This document shows positions 21,757 through 31,392 of a stretch of 38,303 nucleotides of DNA, piece after piece. A model generated the notes under the pieces. It was not told the DNA's origin. It made no database searches and saw only the letters and a list, made by a program, of their open reading frames with translations. Position numbers and translations under genes: made by a program. The stretch spans positions 1-38,303 of the forward strand of contig DATHUR010000012.1 in assembly GCA_035462025.1 (NCBI GenBank). The letters are read 5' to 3'. Numbering within the stretch: the first letter of the stretch is position 1; each line of letters begins with the position of its first letter. Origin of the DNA: Egicoccus sp035462025 (GTDB lineage: Bacteria > Actinomycetota > Nitriliruptoria > Nitriliruptorales > Nitriliruptoraceae).

Positions 21757-22630
21757 CGGTTCCGTCGGCCGAGGCGATGTGGTCGAGACCGGCCGCCTTG
21801 GCGCGTTCCTTCGCCCGGTCGGCGGCGCGCAGGACCGACACCTCGTCGGGACCGTCCTCGGGGAAGCGGGCCAGGCCGTAGGCGGCATGCACCTCGAACC
21901 ACTCGCCGTCGGGCAGCACGACCTGCTCGTCGTGCAACCGTTCGATCACCCGTTGGACGACCTCGCGGGTGCGCTCGCGGTCGGCGCCCGCCATCACCAT
22001 CGCGACCTCGTCGCTGCCCAGCCGACAGGCGGTGAACTCGTCGCCGGCCGCGCGGCGCAGCACGTGGGCGAGCACGCGCACGGCCTCGGTCCCGGTCGGG
22101 TGCCCGTAACGCTCGTTGAGGGCGCGCATCCCACGGATGTCGGCCAGCAGGATCGTGAACGGGGTCTGTGCCTCGCGCAGGCGCCCGAGTTCCTCGTAGA
22201 AGACCCGGACGTTGAGCAGCCCGGTCACCGCGTCCTCGCTGACCGAGCGGCGCACGGCCTGGTCGCGGGCGCGGGTCAGGTCGGCCCCGGCTTCCCCGAC
22301 CAGTGCCAGCAGCGGCAACGCGGCGGTGCGGGCCAATAGACCCAGCACCTCGGCGCCGGCCAGGCCGAACGCGATGTCGAGCGTCGCGTGGCCGACCACC
22401 GCGGCGCCGGCGTACAGCAGCGCCGGGCGGGTCCCGCCGGCCAGGCCGGCGAGCACCATCAACGGGACCAGCAGCCACGCCACCGTGCCGCTGCGCAGGG
22501 CGACGTGCAGGCCGAGGGTGACGGCCAGCGAGCCGACCAGGACGGCAGTGCGCACCGGCGTGGGGCGCAGCGCGGTCGTCGCGTCGGCCAGGACCTCGCG
22601 GGTCCGGCTCGGCAGCGTGGGTCGTCCCAC
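21749..22630 (-). CDS. Membrane GGDEF protein with degenerate signature (GSDEV)
   Basis: A 293-residue protein with four to five N-terminal membrane segments (about 27-112) and a C-terminal GGDEF domain. The domain start DAVTGLLNVRVFYEEL matches the usual D-x-LTGL-N-R-x-F motif, and ILLADIRGMRALNERYGHPTG is the metal/GTP segment. The signature itself is RLGSDEVAMVM (205-209 GSDEV), where the second Gly of GGDEF is Ser and Phe is Val. Diguanylate cyclase activity is therefore doubtful; it may be weak or serve as a GTP or c-di-GMP sensor. The start is GTG with GAGG upstream. It lies 18 nt after otsB on the same strand, so it is probably co-transcribed with the trehalose genes. Confidence 0.82.
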   Translation of the reverse strand: MGRPTLPSRTREVLADATTALRPTPVRTAVLVGSLAVTLGLHVALRSGTVAWLLVPLMVLAGLAGGTRPALLYAGAAVVGHATLDIAFGLAGAEVLGLLARTAALPLLALVGEAGADLTRARDQAVRRSVSEDAVTGLLNVRVFYEELGRLREAQTPFTILLADIRGMRALNERYGHPTGTEAVRVLAHVLRRAAGDEFTACRLGSDEVAMVMAGADRERTREVVQRVIERLHDEQVVLPDGEWFEVHAAYGLARFPEDGPDEVSVLRAADRAKERAKAAGLDHIASADGTVS

Positions 22631-22648
22631 TTCGTCCTCGTGGTCGTG

Positions 22649-23436
22649 TCAGTCGCGCGCGCCGGCGACGTCCCGTGCAGCGAAGGTGCGCAGGAACGTG
22701 GCGACCGCGTCGGGGTCGCGCAGGCGGCGACGTGCCACGGTAGCGCGCGGCGCGTCTGCCACGAGGACACCGAGGCCGTCGCGGCGGTCCGCCTCGCGGA
22801 ACGCGTCCTCGTCGGTCACGTCGTCACCGAGCACCAGCGGCCGTGCCCCGGGGATGCGGTCGGCGATCCAGGCCAGGGCACGACCCTTGTCCACACCGTC
22901 CGGGCGCAACTCGACGACGGCTTTGCCGGCCAACACCTCGAAACCCGGTCCAGCGCCTCGTCTGGCCTCCAGCGACGCGATGACGCGGGGGAGCAGCGCG
23001 TCCCGCCGCTCGGGTGCGGCGCGCCGGTGGTGGACGGCCAACGACGCGGCTTTGCGTTCGATCTGCCAGCCGTCCTCGTCGCGCAGTAGACGGTCCAGAT
23101 CCCCCGCGAGGTCGTCGAGCACGTCGGCGACGGTGTCCGGGTCGACGAACGCGGAGCGCTCACCTTCGGCGGTGCGCACCTCGGCTCCGTGGCCGCCGGC
23201 GTACACGACCGGCAGGATGCCGAGACGTTCGTCGAGTTCGGCGATCGGTCGGCCCGACACGAGCGCGACCGCGGTCCGCTGGGCCAGCACCCCGATGGCG
23301 TCGACGATCCCGGGTGCCGGTGCGGCGTCCTCGGGCCGCTCGACGATCGGGGCGAGCACGCCGTCGAAGTCGAGCACGACCAGCCAGTCCTCGGGGCGCC
23401 CGAGCTCGGCGGCCAGCTCGGCCGGGTCGTCGAGCT

Positions 23437-23440
<4 letters not shown>
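22649..23440 (-). CDS. otsB: Trehalose-6-phosphate phosphatase
   Basis: A 263-residue HAD phosphatase that dephosphorylates trehalose-6-P to trehalose. Motif I is VVLDFDGVLAPI (Asp24, Asp26), motif II LVSGR, and the cap includes YAGGHGAEVR, characteristic of OtsB. The ELRPDGVDKGRAL segment carries the motif III lysine, and LGDDVTDEDAF is motif IV. Size is normal for bacterial OtsB. Its ATG overlaps the otsA stop (ATGA at 23437-23440), so synthase and phosphatase are translationally coupled. Trehalose would serve as compatible solute or stress protectant, or as a cell-envelope precursor. Confidence 0.95.
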
Positions 23441-24870
<1,430 letters not shown>

Positions 24871-24894
24871 CGGCGTGGTTCCTCCTCGCCATCG

Positions 24895-24900
24895 AGCCTA
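24895..24900 (-). promoter_or_regulatory. Candidate -10 box of the otsAB operon
   Basis: TAGGCT on the minus strand lies 25 nt before the otsA ATG and matches the recurrent hexamer pattern. The short leader still contains the GAGGAGG ribosome site. Confidence 0.45.
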
Positions 24901-24963
24901 ACCAGCCCGTGTTGCGGGGAAATGACGCATGGTCGGCCTTCCGGCCGAGAACCCGTGGTCTCG

Positions 24964-25788
24964 TCACCCGTCTAGGTTGGCCATGACGTGCCGGTCGAAC
25001 TGCTCGCGCAGGCGGGCGGTGACCGGGCCGGGCGCGTGGAACTCGTGTTCGTCGTCGGTGCCGAACAGCACGGCGTGGACCGGAAGGACCGGGCGCGTCG
25101 CCGACACCACGAACACCTCGTCCGCGTGGCGCAGATCGTCGAGGTCCGGCGTCGACCATTCGACGTCGGTGATCTGGGCCAGGGAGCGCGCCGTGACCGA
25201 GTCGAGGATCGGTAGTCGCGCCGGGTCCGGAGTGCTGACCCGGCCGTCGTGGACCAGCATCACGGCGCCGCTGGGCAGCTCGTGCAGCAGACCACCGTCG
25301 ACGACCAGCGCGTCGTCGGCATCCCGCGCCTTCCCCTGGCGCAGGACCCACTGGTTGGCGGCGTACGACAGCGTCTTCACGCCGGAGATGGCCGTGCGCC
25401 AGGGCACCTCGACGACGGCGAGCGAGATCGACGGCGGCCACGACGTCGCGCCCAGGATCCCGCGGACGGCGCCGCCGCGAGTGACGATCAGGCGCAGGGC
25501 GCCGTCGCGGTCGCCCCAGGCCGCCAGCAGGTCCGCGACCGCCTGACGGACCGGCGGCAACGGCAGGTCGAGTGCCCGCGCCGAACGGGCCATGCGCTCG
25601 AGGTGCGGTTCGAGGGCGTGGGTGCGACCGGCGCGGACGAGCATCGCCTCGAAGACAGCGTCACCGCGCAGGAACCCCTCGTCGGTCAGCGGGACGGTCG
25701 CCTCGGAGGCGGGCAGCACGCGCCCGTCGACCCACGCGATCGAGCGTCCGCGCGCGGGTTGGGTGTGGTCTGGCATGTCGTTCGGCAT
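24964..25788 (-). CDS. Class IV PLP-dependent aminotransferase (IlvE/PabC/Dat-like)
   Basis: A 274-residue fold-type IV PLP enzyme. RGDAVFEAML (41-50) is the family's RGDGVFE motif. The Schiff-base lysine is Lys138 in SGVKTLSYAANQ, and Glu170 in LLHELPSGAVML is the conserved glutamate that contacts the PLP ring. Candidates are 4-amino-4-deoxychorismate lyase (PabC), branched-chain or D-amino-acid aminotransferase. The short length and lone position (no pabB beside it) leave this open. The usual Asn in the TE-x-x-x-x-N motif is replaced here, which may alter substrate handling. ATG 25788 is chosen; a TTG 12 nt earlier is possible. It is divergent from a hotdog-fold protein. Confidence 0.88.
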   Translation of the reverse strand: MPNDMPDHTQPARGRSIAWVDGRVLPASEATVPLTDEGFLRGDAVFEAMLVRAGRTHALEPHLERMARSARALDLPLPPVRQAVADLLAAWGDRDGALRLIVTRGGAVRGILGATSWPPSISLAVVEVPWRTAISGVKTLSYAANQWVLRQGKARDADDALVVDGGLLHELPSGAVMLVHDGRVSTPDPARLPILDSVTARSLAQITDVEWSTPDLDDLRHADEVFVVSATRPVLPVHAVLFGTDDEHEFHAPGPVTARLREQFDRHVMANLDG

Positions 25789-25814
25789 GCGGTCATCCAA
25801 CCAGACAGGGCGGC

Positions 25815-25820
25815 TACGGT
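25815..25820 (+). promoter_or_regulatory. Candidate -10 box of the hotdog gene, overlapping a minus-strand box
   Basis: TACGGT lies 31 nt before the ATG at 25851. The opposite strand reads TAGCCG across the same TA, a near-fit for the divergent aminotransferase gene. Confidence 0.35.
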
Positions 25821-25850
25821 CCCTCGCCTCGCGCCTGGGAGCCCCGACCG

Positions 25851-26330
25851 ATGACCACCATTGACCCTCAGCAGGCCGCCGTCATCGACGGCGTGCGCCA
25901 ACTGGGGGAGCAGTTGCCGTTCAACCGCCACCTCGGCGTCGAGGTCGTCGAGGCAGTGCCCGGCCGCGCCCGGACGCGGCTGCCGGAGAACGAGGCGCTG
26001 GCCAACCACGTCGGCGGCGTGCACGCGATCGCGGAACTCGCCCCGGTCGAACTGGCCGGCGCGTTGGCGTTGTCGAGTCGCGTCACGCCGCTGTTCGAGC
26101 GCGGCTACGTCCCCGTCGTCGGCGGCCTGCAGGTCCGCTACACCGCGCCGGCCGTCGGTGACCTCGTCGCCACCGCCGAGGTCGGCGACGACGTCCTGGC
26201 GCCCGCACTGGCGGCGGTCGAGGCCGGCGACAAGCCCCACTTCGACGTCGACGTGGTCGTCACCGACACCGAGGACATCGAGGTCCTCACCGCCAGCCTC
26301 CACTTCGTGTTCATCCCGATCCAGGCCTGA
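25851..26330 (+). CDS. Hotdog-fold thioesterase-like protein (DUF4442/PaaI type)
   Basis: A 159-residue protein with a hotdog fold. The central helix segment NHVGGVHAIAELAPVELAGALAL resembles the N-H-x-G-x-x-H-A-x-A-x-x-x-E motif of DUF4442 and PaaI-like thioesterases, with His and Glu/Asp near the active site. The beta-sheet strands follow (VPVVGGLQVRYTAPAVGDLVATAEV; ASLHFVFIP). These enzymes usually cleave acyl-CoA thioesters, but substrates of this subgroup are not defined. There is no clear ribosome site before ATG 25851. It stands upstream of the RNase P RNA gene. Confidence 0.8.
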   Translation: MTTIDPQQAAVIDGVRQLGEQLPFNRHLGVEVVEAVPGRARTRLPENEALANHVGGVHAIAELAPVELAGALALSSRVTPLFERGYVPVVGGLQVRYTAPAVGDLVATAEVGDDVLAPALAAVEAGDKPHFDVDVVVTDTEDIEVLTASLHFVFIPIQA

Positions 26331-26367
26331 CGTCGAGCGTGCCCTAGGGGCGGAGAGGGAGCGGCGC

Positions 26368-26373
26368 TACCCT
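26368..26373 (+). promoter_or_regulatory. Candidate -10 box of rnpB
   Basis: TACCCT ends 8 nt before the start of helix P1 at 26382, the expected distance for a promoter that starts at or near the mature RNA end. Confidence 0.45.
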
Positions 26374-26381
26374 CACCGGTA

Positions 26382-26770
26382 TCGGGAGGAGTCGGCCAGG
26401 CGGCCGCGCTGGCACGGACCTCGGTCCGTGCGGCGAGGAAAGTCCGGACTCCTCAGGGCAGGGTGCTGGGTAACGCCCAGGCGTGGTGACACGCGGAAAG
26501 CGCCACAGAAAACAGACCGCCGCGACTCCGGTCGCGGTAAGGGTGAAACGGTGAGGTAAGAGCTCACCAGCGCGGCGGGTGACCGTCGCGGCTCGGCAAG
26601 CCCCACCCGGAGCAAGGCCAAGCAGGGACAGGGTTGCCCGCCCGTTTCAACTCCCAGGTGGGCCGCACCGAGGCGTCGGGAGACCGGCGCCCCAGACAGA
26701 TGGTCGCCACCGCCGGACGCGGCAACGCACCGGCGGGACAGAATCCGGCTTACCGGCCGGCTCCTCCCGA
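26382..26770 (+). ncRNA. rnpB: RNase P RNA, bacterial type A
   Basis: The catalytic RNA that matures the 5' ends of tRNAs. Ends are set by helix P1: TCGGGAGGAG (26382-26391) pairs with CTCCTCCCGA (26761-26770). Conserved blocks in order are GAGGAAAGTCCGGACTCC (26434 on), AGGGCAGGGTGCTGGGTAACGC, CCACAGAAAACAGACCGCC, GGTAAGGGTGAAACGGTGAG and GGTAAGAGCTCACCAGC, then AAGCCCCACCCGGAGCAAGG and, near the 3' end, ACAGAATCCGGCTTACCGGC. Length of about 389 nt is typical of high-GC actinobacteria. Open frames that cross it on either strand are not genes. Confidence 0.97.
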
Positions 26771-26815
26771 ACACGACTCCACACGACGAGGGCAGGGGGT
26801 CTCGACGGGCGCGGG

Positions 26816-26821
26816 TACCGT
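26816..26821 (+). promoter_or_regulatory. Candidate -10 box of the hemE operon
   Basis: TACCGT lies 39 nt before the hemE ATG at 26860 and fits the recurrent hexamer pattern. Confidence 0.4.
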
Positions 26822-26859
26822 GCCGCCCAATGCGTCCGCCCGCCTCGAAGGCACCTGAG

Positions 26860-27969
26860 ATGTCCGCCACCGACGTCGACGCCGCCGCGCCAGTGCGGCC
26901 GCACGACGACAGCCCGTTCGTGCGTGCCTGCCGCGGGTTGCCGCACGACCGCGTGCCAATCTGGTTCATGCGCCAGGCGGGCCGCGCACTCGCCGAGTAC
27001 CGCGCTATCCGTGAGCGCCACTCCTTCGAGGAGGTCGTGCACACGCCAGAACTGGCAGCCGAGGTGACGCTGCAGCCGGTGCGCCGCTACGGCGTCGACG
27101 CGGCGATCCTGTTCTCCGACATCGTCACACCCGTCCAGGCCCTTGGCATGGGGGTCGAGATCAAGCCGGGTGTCGGCCCGGTCGTCGACCAGCCGATCCG
27201 CAGCGCCGACGACGTCGACCGGCTGCGTCCGCTCGACCCCGAGGCCGACCTCGGCTTCGTGCTCGACACCGTCTCGATCCTGGTCGACGAACTGTCGGTG
27301 CCGCTGATCGGCTTCGCGGGTGCGCCGTTCACGGTCGCGAGCTACCTGATCGAGGGCGGCCCGTCGAAGTCCTACAGCCGCACCAAGGCGATGATGTACG
27401 CCGAGGAGGCGACCTGGCACCGCCTGCTCGAGCGGCTCGCCGACATCACGATCGCGTCGTTGACCGCCCAGGTCGGCCGCGGCGCCAGCGCCGTGCAGTT
27501 GTTCGACTCGTGGGCCGGCGCGCTGCACCCGACCGACTACACCCGCTTCGTGCTGCCCCACAGCCGCCGCATCCTCGACGAGGTCGGCGCCCTCGGTGTC
27601 CCGCGCATCCACTTCGGCGTCGCGACCGGGGAACTGCTCGGTGCGATGGCCGCCGGCGGCGCCGCTGACGTCGTCGGCGTCGACTGGCGCGTCCCGCTCG
27701 CCGACGCCCGCCGCCGGATCCCGACGGGCACCGGCATGCAGGGCAACCTCGAACCGGCCGTCTGCCTCGGCCCGTGGGACGGCGTCGAGGCCCGCGTCCG
27801 CGACGTGTTGGTCGCGGCCGACGGCGCTGTCGACCACGTGTTCAACCTCGGCCACGGTGTGTTGCCGGCGACCGACCCGGCCGTGCTCGAGCGGGTGGTG
27901 GACCTCGTCCACCGCGAGGGCCGGGTCACCGACCAGCGCGGCCACGGCGCGGGATCAGCCGATGGCTGA
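26860..27969 (+). CDS. hemE: Uroporphyrinogen decarboxylase
   Basis: A 369-residue HemE that decarboxylates uroporphyrinogen III to coproporphyrinogen III in heme synthesis. The N-terminal signature VPIWFMRQAGRALAEYR has the substrate-contacting Arg. ILFSDIVTPVQALGMGVEIK holds the catalytic Asp region. GFAGAPFTVASYLIEGG, FDSWAGALHPTDY and MQGNLEPAVCLG complete the barrel motifs. ATG 26860 is favoured over ATG 26830 because it gives the usual N-terminal length and follows a GAAGG-like site. The 3' end overlaps the next ORF by 8 bp. Confidence 0.96.
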   Translation: MSATDVDAAAPVRPHDDSPFVRACRGLPHDRVPIWFMRQAGRALAEYRAIRERHSFEEVVHTPELAAEVTLQPVRRYGVDAAILFSDIVTPVQALGMGVEIKPGVGPVVDQPIRSADDVDRLRPLDPEADLGFVLDTVSILVDELSVPLIGFAGAPFTVASYLIEGGPSKSYSRTKAMMYAEEATWHRLLERLADITIASLTAQVGRGASAVQLFDSWAGALHPTDYTRFVLPHSRRILDEVGALGVPRIHFGVATGELLGAMAAGGAADVVGVDWRVPLADARRRIPTGTGMQGNLEPAVCLGPWDGVEARVRDVLVAADGAVDHVFNLGHGVLPATDPAVLERVVDLVHREGRVTDQRGHGAGSADG

Positions 27970-28636
27970 GTTCGCCATCGCGCTGCTCGGCGGCGCCGGA
28001 CTGACCGCCGCGCTCGGCGAGCGCACCGGCGCGACCGTCGTCGCGACCACGCCCGAGGACCACCTCGAGGTGGCCGCTCGGCTCGGCGACGACGCCGACC
28101 TCGTCGTCGGCATGGCCGCCGTCCCCTGGCCGGTGCTGCCCGAACTGCACGCCGAGGGTTCGGCGACCCTGCCCGCCTACGCGGGCGTGGTCTCGTGGTA
28201 CGCGCTGCCCCAACTCGGCGACGCGCTGGCCCAGGCGGTCGCACCGGGGGCGAAGGCCGGCGCACACGTGCTGGTCACCGCCCCCGATCCCGGCGAGGAC
28301 ACCGCCCCCGAGGACCTGATGTTCCTGCGCGAGGTCGCCGCCGCCATCGAGGCCCGCGTCGACCTCGGCTCGCGTTCGATCGCCTGGCGGGGCGAGACCC
28401 GCACGCCCACCGCCGTCGCGGCCCTGACCAGCGTCGTCGAGGCCCATGGCAAACACGACATCGTCGAGTGCCCCGTCGCCCCGGGCACCGGCGCCGACCC
28501 GGACCTGGCCGCCGCCGCCGAGGCGCTCGGCGCCCGACTGACCTGCGTCGACCTCGGACGGGCCACCCTGCTCGACCTGCTCACCACCGTCGTGGACACG
28601 GTCGCAGGCCACGAACTCGACGACGAGCCGTCGTGA
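27962..28636 (+). CDS. Unknown protein between hemE and hemY
   Basis: A 224-residue protein I cannot assign. It starts with a Rossmann-like strand-turn-helix (MAEFAIALLGGAGLTAALGE), continues with alternating strands and helices (VVATTPEDHLEVAARLGDDADLVVGMA; AHVLVTAPDPGED) and ends LGRATLLDLLTTVVDTVAGHELDD. One segment, SVVEAHGKHDIVECPVAPGTG, has a conserved-looking His-Gly pair vaguely reminiscent of tetrapyrrole chelatases of the CbiX type, but the match is too short to call. It overlaps hemE by 8 bp and hemY by GTGA, so it is made with both enzymes and probably serves heme synthesis. No signal peptide or membrane segment is visible. Confidence 0.75.
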   Translation: MAEFAIALLGGAGLTAALGERTGATVVATTPEDHLEVAARLGDDADLVVGMAAVPWPVLPELHAEGSATLPAYAGVVSWYALPQLGDALAQAVAPGAKAGAHVLVTAPDPGEDTAPEDLMFLREVAAAIEARVDLGSRSIAWRGETRTPTAVAALTSVVEAHGKHDIVECPVAPGTGADPDLAAAAEALGARLTCVDLGRATLLDLLTTVVDTVAGHELDDEPS

Positions 28637-30036
28637 GCGGCGCCGCGCCGCCGCCGGCTGCCCCCCGGACCCGCCGGACCGGTCGGCTGCGCGTCGCCGT
28701 CGTCGGCGGCGGCATCACCGGCCTCGCAACCGCGTGGCACTTGCGCGACCAGGCCGACGTCGCGGTCTACGAGGCCAGCGGACGGCTCGGCGGCGAGATC
28801 CGCACCATCGAACTCGCCGGCGCACCGATGGACGTGGGTGCCGACGCCTTCCTGGCCCGCCATCCCGAGGGCGAGCGGCTCGTGCGTGCGCTGGGGTTCG
28901 GCGACGAGGACCTCGTCGCACCCGCCACCGGTCAGGTCCACGTCTGGACCCGTGGCCGACTACGACCGCTGCCGGGCGCGACCGTCTTCGGCGTCCCCAC
29001 CGACCTGCGGGTCCTGGCCCGTAGCGGCGTGCTTTCACCAGCAGCTTTGGCCCGGGCCGCGGCCGAGCCGCTGCTGCCCCGGCGTCGGCGCGTGGGCGAC
29101 CGCAGCGTCGCCGCCCTCGTCGCCGAGCGGTTCGGACCGGCCGTGGTCGACGCGCTCGTCGAACCGCTGCTCGGCGGGGTCTACGCCGGACGCGCCGACC
29201 GCCTGAGCGCCGAGGCGACCGTCCCGCAGGTGTGGCGGGCGGCGTCCGAGCACCGATCGCTGTTCCAGGGCCTCGGTGCGCAGCGAGCCAACGCGGCGGG
29301 CGACGACCGCCCCGTCTTCCTGACCGTGCGCGGCGGCATGGGGCGGATCGTCGAACGGCTGCACGAGGACCTCGGCGAGCGCGTCCACCTCGACGCGCCG
29401 GTGACCGGCATCCGGCGCGCGGCCGACGGCTGGCACCTCGACGTCGCGGGTCGGCAGGTCGTCGCCGACCGTGTCGTCGTCGCGGTGCCCCCGGCAGCGG
29501 CCGCCCGTCTGCTGGTCGGCCTGGACGCCGAGGCAGCGCGCGAGCTGGCCGGCATCGCCACGGCATCGGTCGGGGTGGTCGCGCTGGCCTACGACCACGC
29601 CGACGCGGCGGACGTTCCGGCTGGGAGCGGCCTGCTGGTGCCGCGCAGCGAGGGCCGCACGATCAAGGCCGTGACCATCGCGTCGCGCAAGTGGCCCCAC
29701 CACGCCGACCGCGAACGGTTCCTGCTGCGCGCCAGCGTCGGCCGCGTCGACGACGCCTCGGCGCTCGGACTCGGCGACGACGAACTGGTGGGCCGGGTCG
29801 ACGCCGAGGTGCGCGAGGCACTGGACATCCGGGGCCGGGCACGTGCCTCGCTCGTCCAGCGCTGGCCGGACGCCCTGCCGCAGTACGACGTCGGTCACCG
29901 CGCGAGGGTCGATCGCATCCGCCACGCCATCGCCGCGCATCCTGGCCTACACCTCGGGGGAGCGGCCCTGGACGGGCTCGGGATCGCGGCCCGCGCCAGG
30001 GACGCCGAACACCTCGCCGACGCGGTCATCGGATAG
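28633..30036 (+). CDS. hemY: Protoporphyrinogen/coproporphyrinogen oxidase (HemY/CgoX family)
   Basis: A 467-residue FAD-dependent oxidase. The dinucleotide-binding motif is VAVVGGGITGLATAWHL (21-37), followed by VAVYEASGRLGGEIRT, the second FAD contact. GADAFLARHPEGERL and the LLGGVYAGRADRLSAEATVP segment are typical of HemY. In actinobacteria this enzyme usually works as coproporphyrinogen III oxidase (CgoX, formerly HemY/HemG) in the coproporphyrin-dependent heme route, so that activity is more likely than the protoporphyrinogen one. No ferrochelatase or HemQ gene follows, because the next genes are on the opposite strand. The GTG start overlaps the preceding stop (GTGA). Confidence 0.93.
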   Translation: MSGAAPPPAAPRTRRTGRLRVAVVGGGITGLATAWHLRDQADVAVYEASGRLGGEIRTIELAGAPMDVGADAFLARHPEGERLVRALGFGDEDLVAPATGQVHVWTRGRLRPLPGATVFGVPTDLRVLARSGVLSPAALARAAAEPLLPRRRRVGDRSVAALVAERFGPAVVDALVEPLLGGVYAGRADRLSAEATVPQVWRAASEHRSLFQGLGAQRANAAGDDRPVFLTVRGGMGRIVERLHEDLGERVHLDAPVTGIRRAADGWHLDVAGRQVVADRVVVAVPPAAAARLLVGLDAEAARELAGIATASVGVVALAYDHADAADVPAGSGLLVPRSEGRTIKAVTIASRKWPHHADRERFLLRASVGRVDDASALGLGDDELVGRVDAEVREALDIRGRARASLVQRWPDALPQYDVGHRARVDRIRHAIAAHPGLHLGGAALDGLGIAARARDAEHLADAVIG

Positions 30037-30045
30037 CGCCGGATC

Positions 30046-31392
30046 TCACGGCTCGTACAGGTCCATGGTCACGGCGGCGATGCGGCCGTCGTCGGTCACG
30101 AACAGGTCGACGGTCCACCACTGCAGGCACGAGTCGCCGTTGTCCGCCTTCGGCTGGACGCTGACCCGCCGCAGATCCTCGACCTCGGGGGGCGGCGGCA
30201 TCGGTGGCGACGCACAGTGCGGATGCTCGCCGACGGAGACCTCGACCTCGTCGGCGTCCGCCGCGACCTCGAGGGCCGAGAACGGGCCGACGTAGGCACG
30301 GAACTCTTCGACGTCGATCGGCCAGGCGGTCGGGTCGGCGAGGTCGTTGCCCGCCAACGTGCGGTGCAGTTCGGGTCCGAGACCGATCGCGACCTCGTCG
30401 GCGAAGGGGAGTGCGCTCGCGGACGGTGGGCCGGGATCGGCGGCGAAGGCGAGGAAGCCTTCGATCAACTGCCGGTCGTCCTCGGTCGGATCGCCGAGAT
30501 CGTCACTGGCGTCGTCGAGCAGTTCCAGCGTCACCGGGTCGACGGGGGCGTTGCCCTGCTGGCCGACGCTGTACAGGTCGCCGCCGCGGACCTCGAGTCC
30601 GCCGAATACGTTCCACGGATGCGGGTCGTCGACGGTCCAGGTGTCAGGGAGCGCGATCGCCTCCGGATCGAGGAAGTGCGACTCGTCCGTGCGCGGAAAG
30701 ACCCGGACACGGGCTTCGAGGGTTTCCCGGTCGATGCGGCACAGCATCGAATCCGGGAGGCCGCCGTCCCCCTGTCGTGCGCAGTAGATGGCGTCGTCGG
30801 TCGCCAGCAGGGTCTGCGGTGCCGCGTCCGGGAAGGGATAGGCGCGGAGGATCTCGGTCTCGGCGTGGTTGAGGAGCAGGACCTCGCCATAGCCGACGAG
30901 GTCGATGAAGTCGCGGCCGTACCGTCCCGACGCATCGCCCTGCAGGTACCGGTCCGGCGCCAGGTCGTCCAGGTTCGGCCGCGAGACCGCCCAGACACCC
31001 TCCTCCACCTCGACCCGCTGCTCGCCGCTGCCGGTCCCCGCCCGCTCGACCCCCAGACGCACGTCGAGCGGAAGGGCCGCCACCTCGTCGAGCACGCCGT
31101 CGCGGGCGGCGTCCTCGGGGCTCTGGCTCCGTGGCTCGAGCTGCGGGTCGGCCCGCTCGTCCGGAGTGGCGTCGGTGGGCTCGGGCTCACCGATGATCGG
31201 CATGCGGGTGACCGGCCCGGCGGCGAGGCCGTACGCGATCCCGATCCCGCCGGCGACCACGACCACGGCCGCGACGACCCCGGCGGCCCGGACGACGCGC
31301 AGCCGTCGCCCGCGCCGTGCGATGTCGGCGAGGTCGGGACGTGCGGCACCCCCGTCGGCGGAACGGAGCAGTTGTGCGAGGTCGTCGGTCAT
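30046..31392 (-). CDS. Single-pass membrane partner (possible anti-sigma) of the adjacent sigma factor
   Basis: A 448-residue protein with a short cytoplasmic N-terminus (1-33), one membrane helix (about 34-56, VVRAAGVVAAVVVVAGGIGI) and a large external domain. The N-terminal part is short and has no zinc-binding HxxxCxxC motif, so a classical ZAS anti-sigma fold is absent. The external part is rich in Asp, Pro and acidic turns with repeated short beta-like segments, and carries cysteines in ending regions (PHCASPP; GDSCLQWW). Its ATG overlaps the sigma gene stop (ATGA), the arrangement of sigma/anti-sigma pairs in SigE-family loci. The role as regulator is inferred from context; the domain is not recognised. 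Confidence 0.75.
   Translation of the reverse strand: MTDDLAQLLRSADGGAARPDLADIARRGRRLRVVRAAGVVAAVVVVAGGIGIAYGLAAGPVTRMPIIGEPEPTDATPDERADPQLEPRSQSPEDAARDGVLDEVAALPLDVRLGVERAGTGSGEQRVEVEEGVWAVSRPNLDDLAPDRYLQGDASGRYGRDFIDLVGYGEVLLLNHAETEILRAYPFPDAAPQTLLATDDAIYCARQGDGGLPDSMLCRIDRETLEARVRVFPRTDESHFLDPEAIALPDTWTVDDPHPWNVFGGLEVRGGDLYSVGQQGNAPVDPVTLELLDDASDDLGDPTEDDRQLIEGFLAFAADPGPPSASALPFADEVAIGLGPELHRTLAGNDLADPTAWPIDVEEFRAYVGPFSALEVAADADEVEVSVGEHPHCASPPMPPPPEVEDLRRVSVQPKADNGDSCLQWWTVDLFVTDDGRIAAVTMDLYEP

Noticed and set aside
26373..27044. Open frames on both strands across the RNase P RNA
   Set aside because: The region folds as rnpB with all conserved blocks; these frames have no family features.
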